Assembly (NCBI GenBank): GCA_027943335.1
Contig: BSBK01007724.1
Location: 496,001-560,000, forward strand
Direction of reading: 5' to 3'
Source: Chamaecyparis obtusa
Lineage: Eukaryota; Streptophyta; Pinopsida; Cupressales; Cupressaceae
DNA: 64,000 bases
Shown: positions 36,201 to 48,099 of the stretch, piece after piece
Position numbering within the stretch: the first letter of the stretch is position 1
Layout: each line of letters opens with the position of its first letter
Translations under genes and position numbers: made by a program
Notes under the pieces: generated by a model
Told to the model about the DNA's origin: nothing
Database searches by the model: none
Seen by the model: only the letters and a program-made list of their open reading frames with translations

Positions 36201-37675
36201 TCTTTAACTTTAGGAGCGTCAACAACCCCATCATTAACAACATACTTGTTCTTATTCCAAGGTTTGTTCTTGTCTTTGCCATTGCCTTTAACATCTTTAT
36301 TAATAACAATATCCCCTTTTCTTATAGCTACATCCTTAATTTGATATGCACTTTCAACCATGTCATTGAAAGAAGGGAATAGTTGTTTTCTTAGATCATA
36401 ATATAGCTCAGGCACCAGAGTGTTGACAAAAATGTCAATCTTTTCTCTCTCGGGTAGCTGACGAGGATATCGAGAATATAATGACCTCCAACATTGTAAG
36501 TAAGTTGCAAATGGCTCACCTTGATGTTGTCTTAGATTACCAAGATCTATCACGGTGACAGGTTGTTGGATGTTGTATGAATAGTGTTGTGTGAAGCGCA
36601 TAGCTAACTCATCAAAAGTCTTCAAAGGAGGTGTCAACTTTGCAAACCATTCTAAAGCTTGTCCTCTTAAGCTTCGAGGGAATAATCATAGAAGATATGT
36701 GTCTTCATGAAGAAAGTCCATACTAAGAGCATAAAAGTGACGTACATGATCATGGGGATCACCATTTCCATCATACTTGTCATATTTGGGAACCTCAATA
36801 TCCCTAGGAAATGGGACCATGTATAGATTTTTATCAAAAGGAAGAGCACAAATTGATTCTACAAAAGAGACCTTTGGAGGCTCTCTTTCTATTGCCATTT
36901 GGGTAAGGTGTTGATTTGTCCGACGCAGTTCTTCCTGAAGGACTTCCAATTCAGTTGGTACTCTTTGTTGGAAAATTTGTCTAACATCATAGCCAAGAGG
37001 AAGCTTGTATCCTCTAGAAGTCATATATTGAAAATATTGATCGCCATTACGCTCTAAAAGCTTATGCATCATTTGTTGGGAGACCACATCTTGTTCAAAT
37101 CTCATAAGATCCTCACTAGAAATCTCATCATCTTCCTCTGCCTCATGTTGAGAGGGAGGAGGTCTAGGAGGTGAAGAAGGCACACCAAAAGTAGGTCTTA
37201 GAGGAGATCTTGGTGGCGTGTTGTTGCCATTGTTTCCATTGGTAAAAAGAGGTCTATGCTCATGATTACTAGTCTCAGGTTGCTCATGAAATGTCCCTCT
37301 ATAAGCCATGCACCTAGTAGCATCCATTCTTTGTTGATTGTGTTCTTTGCCTAAGCGTGCTTGGTTATCCTTGTGCTTAAAGTGTGCTTGCAACTATTGA
37401 AATTTTTCTTGTTCAGTCAAAGTGAGTGAGACACTGTCTGTGTTTTTGGGGGTCTTGAATGCAGAAAAGAGGAAACCTCCTTTGTACCACGGAGTAGCCT
37501 TAGAATCCTTAGATTGGTCAGAACTAGAACTATCATTGCTAGCGGGTGCTCGTGAGCATCTAGTTGGAGAAGGTAACTGTGTATAATTAAACGGAGGGTG
37601 ATTCTCCTGCTCAAATTGAGATCGAGTTGTAACCGGCATGAAAAGAGATGTTGGTTGACTAATAGAATGAGACAA
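33293..37675 (-). pseudogene. E4 Gag-protease polyprotein fused to integrase zinc-binding segment
   Basis: One frame of about 4.4 kb runs leftward with stops at TAG 37394-37396, TGA 36686-36688, TAG 35990-35992, TGA 35960-35962, TAG 35525-35527 and TGA 35216-35218. All are one C-to-T step from CAG or CGA, and no frameshift is needed. The Gag capsid region is at about 36870-36400 (PKYDKYDGNGDPHDHV, FTQHYSYNI). The zinc finger near 35940 is C-x2-H-x4-H-x4-C (CHYHRNKGHLTDNC). Protease: LIDNGVGLNIV near 35185 and YNILFGHPCIHDM near 34980, where relatives have GRPWIH. A long variable, Ser/Asp-rich linker follows. The C-terminus reads GLYRKGLDGTLLRCLE, then EIHDGICGSH and TLLRAGYYW, the integrase HHCC region. 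RT and RNase H are absent. Confidence 0.9.
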
Positions 37676-40203
37676 AGTTTCTCAGATATGAGATAAGCAA
37701 AGCTAATAAAGATCACTTGTCAAAGTAGAACAATAGAGAGATGGCTCGTCAAAAGTGCTCAAGCACTTACAACAATCAATTGACTAAAGCCAAGCAGCGA
37801 GCAAGAAGCTCAATAAGCAAGTAGCTAGAGAGGTAACCGTGATGTGACAAGTGATCAAGAGTAGCATTCGTTAAGCTCAAATCCAATAATTTTAGCTCAT
37901 TTGTTTCAGTCTAGAACAAATCTAAGCATGTAGATAACAAACTAGCTTCAGATAAGAATAGAAAAGGACACTCTACGATAGGTTAAAATGCAAGTTTAGC
38001 AGCTCTGGATTGCAACAATGATAGGACAACAGAAATGACCCAGGTGATAGTTCTCAGGCAAATAGGGTGATACTTCACCTTAAGCCAGATGATAGTTTCC
38101 AGTAAGTGGGGTGACACTTTTGCAGAGTCGTACGACTCTATGACCAACGAACATAAAAATATCAGTTTGAAGTGTTTTAAAAGATCAAGTAAGTATATCA
38201 ATAGATTTTTATCATGGATCAAGCACATAACACAACAATCAAGGAGTTCAAGCAAGTAGTTGTCTTCAAACAATGAGCAATGGGCAAAGCAACCTTGCAC
38301 ATGAACAAGAATAGTGACTTAGTATTTTTACTCCTTAAAGATTCTACTTGTGTATGTTCTTCAAATGTTTTAGTAGGCACATAGAACACAACAACACCTT
38401 AGCAAGCTATCTACAAGGATACACATGGCTTTCTAAGAGGAGTCCTTGATATACACAAGGTACGTGAGGCCCAAATTTGTAGATGAGAAGAATCCAAAAT
38501 CACACAGCCGGGGGGAGACGGTAACCCAAATCTCCTCCTTCACTTCTCAAAGGTATAAAGTTCTTTGAGGCTTAGCCAAGAGTGATATCAAACTCAATTC
38601 CCAAGAGAGGTGTCTTTCGATTCACCTCCTGCTATTTATACTCTGCCAGAACACAGGAGTTAAGGTCATCCCTTGAGGTGGTGTGTCCCCAAGCAGGCCT
38701 TCTAGAAATAACAACTAAGTAATTCACTATCAAAAGTATTTAGAGCACTAGAGGTGGTACATTTAACCCTTCAAGTAAGCATGAGATGAGTCCAAAAAAG
38801 TGGAACATTTAACTCCTCACACAAACTCAAAGTGAGTCCACACCTTAGAAAACAAGTAAGTTCCAAAAAACACAAAAGGGTTGCCAAGTGGAGCACTTAA
38901 CACTTCTTTCCTGTTGACCCCTCCCCTTTAATATGGTGCTGGGATTGCAACCACAAGGCAGAAATGAGGGGTCGGTGGATTAGCGAGTCCAATAACCCAA
39001 GATAGCAATCTAGATCAATCACAAGTACTCTAAAGTTGCTTATCAATACTACTCACAAATGAAAAAGGGGTGTACCAATGGAATATTTAACTTTCCAAGC
39101 AAACATAGAGTGAGTCCACAAGGTGGTGCATTTAACTCTCTATGTAAATAAGGAATGAATCCATGCCCCCAATCACTCAATGAGATATTTGATATTGGAA
39201 CCAAGAATTACTTAAGGTTTAAACACAAGCATTCACTTACACAAACTTGTATGAAAGCAAATCTATGTTCATTCATTTCCCATTAAGAGCATCAATTGAA
39301 ATGTGTTCTATGAAAGCATGTAAACACTCAAGCCAAACACATGAGAGGTTCAATTTTAATCTCAAAATCCAAATGTTGTAGAGATATAACAAACTACCTC
39401 AAGTCCAATGCAACACGCTTAGTAGATTTTAAGCATTTTCCATGAAAGCAAGAGCACCTTCAAATGAACAAGACAAGAGAACAAGCAAACAAGATATGCA
39501 ATATATATCTAATTTATGCAAACCCTAAGGTTAGATCTGAAAATCAATTGTTAGGAGCAATGATAACCAGCAAATAATCCAAATGATAACTCATATCATG
39601 CAATGAACAATGAAAAATAAGTGCATACCCATCACAAAATTTTATTTTTTTTGCATTTGACCTAGTCAACAAGATCTGATTTTTACCACATGAATTCAGA
39701 CCCTAAACTCAAAATGTAGAAAAGAGACCTCTGTCAAAAAATAGAGAGCTTTCCAAAAATATAAAAATTTTAGAAAAATCTCTTCATTTATGCCCTAGAG
39801 AGCTATTTTACCAAAACATACCAGATTTTATAAATCAACCAAATGAGCTATGATATGATTTCTAAATTAAAAACATAGTGAATGGAACCCTTGTAGAATT
39901 TGAAGAGCTTTCCAGAAATATAAAAATTTCCAAAAAATATGCTGATTTGCGCCAAAAATCGATTTTTTATGAACAATAAAGAAAAAATCATAAAAAATAC
40001 AAATTACCTCTAAAAATTCTGAAATTTTTTTTGGAGCTTCTCTGATATGTCGCCAACGTACAAAAGAATTTTCAGACTAGAACACCAAGCCATTTGGGAG
40101 ATATGGTCAAATCTTTCAAATCTAAGGTTTTTTTCATTTCCAAACAAATCTGCACAAGGGTTAGCTCCAAAAATAATCAAAACCAGCATGCAAGAGGTGG
40201 GTT
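37676..40203 (-). other. E4 5' leader, non-coding
   Basis: About 2.5 kb lie between primer site and Gag. I see no supported gene. The sequence has many short repeats (AAGTGGAGCACTTAAC-like phrases near 38690-39140; CTTTCCAAAAATATAAAAATTT near 39750 and 39910). Confidence 0.6.
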
Positions 40204-40221
40204 GCCCCACGGTGGGCACCA
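40204..40221 (-). promoter_or_regulatory. E4 primer binding site
   Basis: TGGTGCCCACCGTGGGGC on the minus strand, four bases from the right LTR. It begins with the obligatory TGG. The E5 site is a mutated version of it. I do not assign the tRNA. Confidence 0.75.
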
Positions 40222-40225
40222 AAAA

Positions 40226-41210
40226 TGTATGGAAAAAATGTGACCACACTTCTATGAATCATTACATGCAAGGGAACTCAAGAATGAGGCCTCACAAATC
40301 GATCCATAGCTCCCTAGGCATGGAGTGCAAGGGTTTTAAGAATGCTCTCAGCTAGAGCTATTTAGCCAATAACCTTGCTAGTAAACCATGCAATGGGAGA
40401 TTCAATGAAGACAAGGGAAAGAATGCCAATATCCCCAAGAATCAAATGAAATGCAATGCAATGCAAGCTAGCTAAGAATGAAGATGCAAGCTAAGCTATG
40501 GAAATGAAAGTACAATGCAAGCTAAGCTATGAAAATGAAAGATGCAAGAAATGAAATCTAACTATGAAGCAAGAAAGCCATGATGATGCAAGAATGAAGA
40601 CAAGAAGATAGAGTGTTGATGAAGATCCAAGATGAATGCCAACAATGCTCCAAATCTTCAAACCCTAGATGCAAGAATATCTCCAAAAGCTCCAAGATGA
40701 CCTAGAAAACCTGTAGCATAACAATAACATAAAAATTGTGTGTGCAAATGAGGAAGAGAGCTCTCCTTTTATAGGGAATGAAAAAGGAATGGGCCATGGA
40801 GATTAAGAGGCAAAAGATTTAATCAACGGTGGAGAAAAAAAAGAAGCTTGATCCTTGTGCACAAATATCCTCCAATAAGAAAATTAGAAGCATTTACTTT
40901 ATGTTGAGCATTTAATTTATGTCCATGTGAAACAAAAAGTACTTTTTATTTTATTTTATTTTTATTTTTCTTTATAAATAAGAATTAAATGCTTTATTTG
41001 TGCAACATAGGATAAGAAGAAAAGGTGGGCTTTTTATTTATTAAAAGGGGAGGAAATATTCCTTTTAAATAAATAAAAACTTAGGATAAAATGGTTAGCC
41101 CATAGAAAATAATTGAATAAATGATAGCACAAGGATTTGATCAAGAATAAGCAATTTATGATTTAGCAAAAGGGGCTAATAGTCTAGGTGACCATTTTTA
41201 GGTGTATACA
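40226..41210 (-). repeat. E4 5' LTR
   Basis: 985 bp, about 99% identical to 30278-31262. The TATA box CTATAAAAGG (minus) is at 40765-40774. TSD TGTAG follows. Confidence 0.95.
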
Positions 41211-41215
41211 TGTAG

Positions 41216-42797
41216 CACTTATGCAAGTTATTTGTGCACCTTTGCATTTTTTGACAGAGCTAAAACAGTGCTTTTAATATGATTAGCAGCTCTTTCAAGC
41301 AATAAAATAGCACTTTTAACTATTTCATGAGTGCTTTTGTGTAAATTGTTAATCTGATTAATCTAACTGTGGTAAAATGATTTACTGTATTCTGTAGGAT
41401 GAATGATCACAAAAAGGCGAGAAAACAAAAGAGCCAATTTAATCATGAAGGCAAGGCTTTGGCTAGGAAGATCAAGAAGGAGAACTTTTCTCACATCAAA
41501 GCAGTTCTTGAGGAGTCACATGAAGAAGAAAACCAGGTATATCAAAATTATCTTAAAATTGTAGAAGCTTACAAAACAAAATTTGTTTCACTTAATTGGA
41601 TTTTTACTTCTTAGTTCAAGTTTTTCTCAAAATTTGTAAATAAGGTTTTTAAGATTCAATACATAAATTTTTCTTCTTCAAATTTGATTTGGTTTTCCTC
41701 ATTGTGATTGTTTGTGTTGACTAACTTGCTGGTGGAAAAACACATTTGGAAAAGAGCTAGTGCCAAGGTAATGATAAAAATGATGAAATCACTACAAAAT
41801 GCCCCTAACTTTGGTTAGCTACAAGGAAAGGTAAGCCTTAAACTAGTCAATATTTTCCCTTAAATTGTGGCATTGGTGCATTTCAAAATCTAGTAATTAC
41901 AAAACCTCTCTTTGTTTGGAAAGTTTAGCATTTAGGCCTATGCTCTTCACTTCTTCTAGTGAATCAAAATGCCAAAGGTGTTGAACTTTTTGATTAATAA
42001 GAAAGGTTGAGGAATCAAGCACATAAAATCAAAGCCCCTTGTTTGTGGAAGAGAGTAGAAATACTCAAATCCCTATAGTTAGTGGGTGAAATCAATTGAA
42101 CATTACTTATTGTGTTTGGAAAATTAAGGAAAAGTTAGGGATATGCTCTTCATCTTTTGGTGAACCAAATTCCCAAAAACTTGTTCTTAACTCCATTTTC
42201 TTTCTTTAACATGAACATGCTAGAACATTAGTGGGCTCACCTCCTAAGTTTTGCCTTAACAAGGCTGGTGAGAGGGACAACCTAAAGTGGGATAAGCTTG
42301 CTTTTTCTGCGAGAATCCAACCCACTATAAAATGAAATGCATGCATCCTTAATGAGGTGTGTGACAAAAGGATTTTAAATTTTTTGAACTTCCTCTAGTA
42401 GTCCTCACGGATTGCGCGAAATCATACTTTTGTGCATGTGGGAATCCCCTTAACATACTTGGGGGATGAAAGTTTAAAGTCCATTTTGAATGGAATCTAC
42501 ACTAAATCATTGATAAAATAGCAAGACCACATTTTAGAGCCATGTTTACGAAATAAAGCTTGTGCTAGGTAGGTGCTTGAAGTGTCTTTTTGTGAAGAAC
42601 CCATGACAACGTTCTTCAAATCAAACATTTTGTGTTAAGTGGGTAAAAAGAGACAAGTGAATGCATGATTGTTGTGTTTGAAATACATAAACAAGTGAGA
42701 GATATATCCATTGAAAATTCATCTTAAATTTTTAGTCTCTTCAATTTAAATCAACAATTCTTGAATCAAGGATCAATTTAAATCAAACCCTTGTTGG
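41216..42797 (+). other. E5 5' leader, second part
   Basis: Mostly non-coding, continuing from 30277. CACTTTT and TGCTTTTG phrases recur to about 41340. An open frame at 41399-41614 (72 codons, starting MNDHKKARKQKSQFNHEGKA, very Lys/Glu-rich) could be a short upstream reading frame but has no known motif. A possible splice context CTGTAGGATG stands just before its ATG. Nothing else is recognised up to the Gag ATG at 42798. Confidence 0.45.
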
Positions 42798-44513
42798 ATG
42801 CCGGTTTCCACATGGTCTCACACATATAGGGTATCATTAAAAGGAGATAGCAATATTGTTGCAAACAAAGGGAAAGAAGTTGAGTACCAAAGTCTTTTTA
42901 AAGATCCTAATCAAGAAGAAATTTTTCCAAACCTATTTGAACAAAGACTTGGAGAGATGGATAGAAACTCGGCATATCGTAATCATAATACCAAAAATGC
43001 CAATCATAATGCTAAAGAAATACTTGAAGAAAAAGTTGAGAGAGTTGCCCAAGATCTAGAATTCCTAGAGGTCATGGAGAAATTGATAGATAGGGATAGG
43101 GAGAATTTTTTCCTAGACCTAGCCCAAAAGGGAGTAAAGCTTCCTTATGACTTTGATATTGAAAAAATCAAGAAAGACCAATAGAAAGATGACCCCACGA
43201 ATGTTATAATGAGGTAGATAAAGGCCTTCCAAGACCAAATTGATACCATGAAGAAGACATCTGAACCAAAAGCCTTTTCCATTGAAGCTTTGTGTCCTTT
43301 CCCATTCGACAAAAGCCTAGTTATGGTATCTTTTCCCTTCAATACCATTTTTCCTAAATACGATAAGTACATGGGTAAAATAGACCCACAGGATAATTTA
43401 AGAGAGTTTTGCACCCTAAGAAAAGAGTTCATGCACAATGATACATATCTAATGAGACTCTTTCCTAGAAGCTTAGGAGGTCTTGCAATGGACTGGTTTT
43501 CAAAACTACCCCAAGGAATAAAGACCTTTGAGGAGTTAGCCTCCAAGTTCCTAACCCATTACTCTTATAACATTGAGCACAAAATCACAATGCTCAAGTT
43601 ATGTGATACCAAACATAAAGATGGAGAGTCCTTAGAATTCCTACAAAGGTGGAGGACCATTTTCGAAAGGTATCCATGAAGTATCCCCGAGAAAGAGAAG
43701 ATGGAAATCTTCACCAACAATTTGACCACGGAAATGAATTATAGATTACAACTTCAATGTCCCCCAACATTTGAAAAAATCATCGAAAATGGGATTAAGA
43801 TTGAGGATGCTTTGGTCAAGAGGGGTGAAATCAAATTATTTAAAGATAACAAATTCAACAACAACAACAACAACAACAATAATTATGTGAGTAAATATTT
43901 CAATAATCAAGGGTCCAACAATCACAATGATAAATCTAAATCATGGATAAAGAATAACAACAAAAACCTTGTGAATGATGGAGTGGTGGAGGCCCACAAC
44001 TTAAAGGAAACTCATTTTATCCTACCATATGGAGCTAATTCTTCAAATAATGTTAATCAATCAAACAAAGCTCCATTTAATTCCATTCATTCTAATAACA
44101 ATTCCAATAATTCCAACAATAATGCTAATGGGAACAAGTCAAAACCCTCCTACTGCAATTATAATAAAAATAAATTCACCTACTTAGGTGAACCTTTGGA
44201 GAATGTATTAAGGACCTTGGTTGCCAAAAATGTCATCACATTGCCCGATATGAGAGATTGTGAACCTCAAGTTAAGCCTCATTGGTGGAATGATGCCCAT
44301 CAATGCAAATATCATCAAAATACAGGTCATCCAACAAATGAATGCATGAGGTTAAAACACTTGGTGCAAGATTTAATTGTCAATAGAACCATTAAAATTG
44401 AAGGGCCTCAAAATAATGAGGATCATACGGCCTTCAAGAACCCCTTTTTGAATCATGAAAAGGGTGAGTCATCTAATGCTAATCAAAATAAAAAAAAGGC
44501 AATGCGAAAGTGA
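42798..44513 (+). pseudogene. E5 Gag, three or more nonsense codons
   Basis: The start MPVSTWS matches MPVTTRS in E4 Gag. The frame is interrupted by TAG (43182-43184), a second TAG about 30 bp later and TGA (43677-43679), explained by C-to-T from CAG, CAG and CGA. The capsid region carries PKYDKYMGKIDPQDN, LRLFPRSL-like sequence and LTHYSYNI, shared with E4. At 43855-43880 an (AAC)n run encodes poly-Asn, and the next 300 bp are very Asn-rich. The zinc finger near 44310 is CKYHQNTGHPTNEC, again C-x2-H-x4-H-x4-C. The frame ends at TGA 44511-44513, just after a slippery sequence; the protease is in the -1 frame. Confidence 0.88.
44492..44498 (+). promoter_or_regulatory. Possible -1 frameshift heptamer at the E5 gag-pro junction
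   Basis: In the Gag frame the bases read A AAA AAG, a strong -1 slippery heptamer, 12 bp before the Gag stop. A -1 shift enters the protease frame exactly. It may equally be a one-base length change in the A8 run, since related E4 has one continuous frame. Confidence 0.35.
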
Positions 44514-45235
44514 ACTTTTCTCATACTTATGATAACATGATAAATACTCTAAGGGAAGAGGATCAAACCATAAATGTTATCATAGTGAAGGATAAATCAA
44601 GGGAAGCATCATCCAATGTTGTCACTAGGGGGCAAGCATAAAAAATTATCCTACCTACCAATGCTCCGAAGATTGTGTTATCAAACCAAGCTTCAACCTC
44701 ATCATCAAAACAATACAACTTGGTTGATCAATTACAAAGAACTCCTGCTCAAATCTCTATTCTCGAGTTGCTCAAATTATCACCAATTCATAAAGATATC
44801 TTGGAGAAGGCCTTATTGGAAACTAATGTGCCTCTAAATTTGGAGGTAGAAAAATTTAAAAATATGGTAGGATACCTAATTGCACCCCATTGCCTATCAT
44901 TTTCTGAGCAATATAAAATGTCCCTTAATCATCCTCAAAATCTGCCCTTACACATAGAAGTGTTGATCCATAAGCATAGAGTGAAAAGAGTCCTTATAGA
45001 TGGAGGAGCCGGCCTAAACATTTGTACCCTTAGCTTGGTGAAAGCCCTAGGATTTTTTGAGGAGGCTATTGACCCTAAGAAAATGATAACCATAAAAGCC
45101 TACGATGATGAAGAAAGAGCCTCAAAAGGAGTCATAGTGTTACCCATAAGATTTGGTTCCATGCAAAAAGAGACCATATACCAAGTGTTGGACTTAAAGT
45201 TGACTTACAATATCTTTCTAGGAAGGCCATGGATC
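44495..45235 (+). pseudogene. E5 protease, N-terminal part (cut by E6)
   Basis: The -1 frame continues with NFSHTYDNM and VVTRGQA, meets TAA at 44639-44641, then is open into E6. RTPAQISILELLKLSP is shared with E3 and E4. The catalytic site is VLIDGGAGLNI near 44995, followed by the conserved KAYDDEERASKG. The hallmark YNIFLGRPWI ends at 45235, where E6 has inserted between Ile and His of the family motif GRPWIH. The other half resumes at 54797. It would cleave the E5 polyprotein. Confidence 0.88.
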
Positions 45236-47260
45236 TATTGGTGCTCAAAAATGCTGGTCATTTTGAGGCAAACTGACAGGCACAATAAATGCCTCTGCAA
45301 TTCTGGTTCAATCGAACCAAGGTTGGTAGGCCTAAACTGAATATACTGTCTAACTGCACAAACAACATGCATAAACAATAAAATTTCTTCCAAAGAGGTT
45401 ACTGATCCTTGGAACATAATGTAATGGAATATCTTAATAGGTAGATAGTTAAACTAATGCTATGAACTAACACTAAACCTAATCTAATGTTTTGTAAATA
45501 AAGTAGCAGATTTTATTTGATACAAAAAGATAATGAGTCTTAACTAAATTTATAATAAAGACCAGTGCCTATTCTTTATCCTCAATATGATTACTATGTG
45601 TGATTTCTTTAATTGATGATCAATGATAAAATTCCTCTAGTTCAATCTATTAACGACAATGTGACACTTTGAATCAAAACATATAACTTTGGAGACAAAT
45701 TTAAAATAAATCGATCACTTCAAGAAAATGATTAATTAACAACAACAAACTAAAAAGGAAGACAACTATTCAAATGGTATTTAATCCTCAGAGGACAGAC
45801 CAATTGAATCCTGTAGTATTCAAAAGGTACGCTTAGCCATACACAATGAGAAACCAAGTGAATATAATTCTACAATTCCTATTTGATCTTGCGGTATAAT
45901 AAATCAAATATCTTAAAGAAAGTAAAGATACTTTATCCAAAGAATCAATTCAAAATAACATAGAGGAACAGATATCACCGATGAATTTTGAACAAAGATT
46001 TTGTATTAAGCTTGAAAAAACACTTGATCCGCATGTATTGATCCATAGTATCCCATAAGGTTTTGGAAAAAAAACATGCACAGGTTTCAAATATTTCAAT
46101 GTTGATAAAAATGATGATGTCCCTTCCCTTTACAATTAATTTAATATAAATATATATTTCAAAGGTTCCCTATGAAAGGACATGCCCTTTCACAGGACCT
46201 AATTATACAATTAGCCCTAAAAATAAATAAAATCAAACATGACAATATTTGTTTTGGGAAGAAATCCCATATAGTATATGTGTGCCGTTTAATAATTAAC
46301 ACCTTAATTTCCTGCACACAAAATAACTCAACATTAGTTCATATCAAAAATAAAAAACATTAAAGAAATGCATTAATCTTACATTAATACTATATACTAC
46401 TTATTAATAATCAATTAGAAAAAATAAAAAAATAATAATCAAAAATCAAAAATTAAAATTTAATTATATTTTAGTCCTAATGACTAAATCACGAAGGATA
46501 ATGTGACAAATAAACACATTACATACAAACTTATCCTTTTAATTTTTTTAAAAAATAAAAGATATTGCACTTTAAGAGTACAATGCATTTAATAATAAAA
46601 ATAATGATAGCCCTAAAGATAAAATCGAATTTAACTATAACAAACAAATCTAATCCTAAAAGTGAAAACAATCTTCTTAGGGTCAAATTTTGTTAGGTAC
46701 ATAGTTACATTGATAAAGTAAATCTTTATAACATAAGAATAAAAATGTAACTATTAAAATAGAAATAATTAGGGGATTAAAAATTTATCTCCCCCAAAAC
46801 AACCCTAAATTATTTCTAAAGAATTAACTCCTCTATAAGAATTAGGAAGATGAAAGAACCCTAAAATTAGAGTGAAGAAAATTACCTTTAAATAGTTTGC
46901 AATTAAAATATAAAAGGTAATTTTAAAAAGAAATACATGCATATTACATTATTAAATAATAAAAACCTACTCATCTAAATTGGTAAAATTATTAATGTTA
47001 AGCATATCAAGTAAAAATATTAACGGAAAGGACAAGATTTCACACCAAAACCCTAACAAATTAATATTTACAAATTTCAACCCTTTATACTATATTTTCA
47101 CTTTTAGGGTTTTGGGGGGAAATTACAAGTCAACAATAAAATAATAATTAACAATTATGAAACATTAAATTCATAACTCCCAAACTTAATTCATTTTAAC
47201 TTTTAACTCAAAAAGATATAATGTTTTCTTTAATTTATACATTTATTCACACACATTTTT

Positions 47261-47370
47261 TCGAAGAATAATGTAGAGTAGTTGGTAAGGGGAGTAGGTT
47301 TGGGTAGTTAGGTAGGAAAGAAGGAATGGGTCGAGAGGTCGAGTGTTCAACTCCCTCTCCACATTCTTTT
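47261..47370 (+). repeat. tRNA-like module 1 in E6 left LTR
   Basis: GTAGAGTAGTTGGTAAGGGG resembles a pol III A box. GTGTTCAACTCCC about 60 bp later resembles a B box and T arm, inside the inverted pair GAGAGGTCGAG / CTCCCTCTC. The copy in the other LTR is at 54189-54300. Confidence 0.5.
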
Positions 47371-47526
47371 TTCCTTTTATCATTAAAATAGACAATATAT
47401 AAATAGATAATAATCATATTATTATAAAAAGTGATTAAGAGGTAGATAACTCCCTACGTGAAAGGTTATTTTGATCTCTCACCTACACATACAATAAAAT
47501 AAGTAAATACTTTTCCCCTAATCTTC

Positions 47527-47633
47527 TCGAAGAATAATGTAGACTAGTTGGTTAGGGGTGAGGGATTAGGTATGTAGGCAAAAAGGTTGGCTTGAGAGGT
47601 TGAGTGTTCAACTTCCTCTCGTTGCCTTTTTGG
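47527..47633 (+). repeat. tRNA-like module 2 in E6 left LTR
   Basis: It starts with the same CGAAGAATAATGTAGA as module 1, then CTAGTTGGTTAGGGG (A-box-like) and GTGTTCAACTTCC (B-box-like). The copy in the other LTR is at 54455-54560. The two modules are diverged tandem relatives about 265 bp apart. Confidence 0.5.
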
Positions 47634-48099
47634 CCTCATTTCATATATTTATTTTTTATTTTTAAAATTATCAATATCAAAAAACAAAAATGCATAAGAT
47701 GAAACATTCGCAACCTAATATATGAGAGTGAGAAACAATAAATGAATACACCTTATATCTATTTCAATCTTTCTATCATAGGAGATTTACAAAATATAAC
47801 CAATATGTATTATACTTCCTTGACATCCTATTCCTTTAGGAGCTGAAAATTTTGGTGCCAACAGTAGCTCTAGTTGGGGACGTGTGTCCATATCTGGACA
47901 TAGTGAGAATCCAACGTTCTGTGGAGGAAGCAGACCACTAAACATAAAGGATTAACGATATAAAATAATAATAAATAAATAAGCTGAAATATAAGGAATT
48001 AAATTGAAAATAAAACAAACTCAGTTATCTATCCAACAATAATAATTCTCATGCTGGAAATAATAAAAGTTTATAGAGAAAAATAAAAAGAATTGATTT

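Larger units (their letters stand above)
30278..41210 (-). mobile_element. E4: Tat-like Gypsy element with most of pol deleted
   Basis: The 10,933-bp element has two LTRs of exactly 985 bp (TGTATGG...GTATACA), perfect TSD TGTAG (30273-30277, 41211-41215), primer site beside the right LTR and polypurine tract beside the left LTR. All of these put it on the minus strand. The LTRs differ at about 10 sites (1%). The internal frame encodes Gag, zinc finger and protease, then jumps to the integrase zinc-binding segment. It sits in the 5' leader of E5, a relative of the same lineage. Confidence 0.95.
45236..47863 (-). repeat. E6 3' LTR (left)
   Basis: 2,628 bp, extremely AT-rich, with two tRNA-like modules (47261-47370, 47527-47633). 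The inner end is CCAACA. A mirror of the same sequence is at 52167-54791. Confidence 0.92.

Noticed and set aside
46172..46363. 63-codon frame present in both E6 LTRs (also 53102-53293)
   Set aside because: It is conserved only as part of the LTR repeat. Its composition is that of the AT-rich LTR and it shows no domain.
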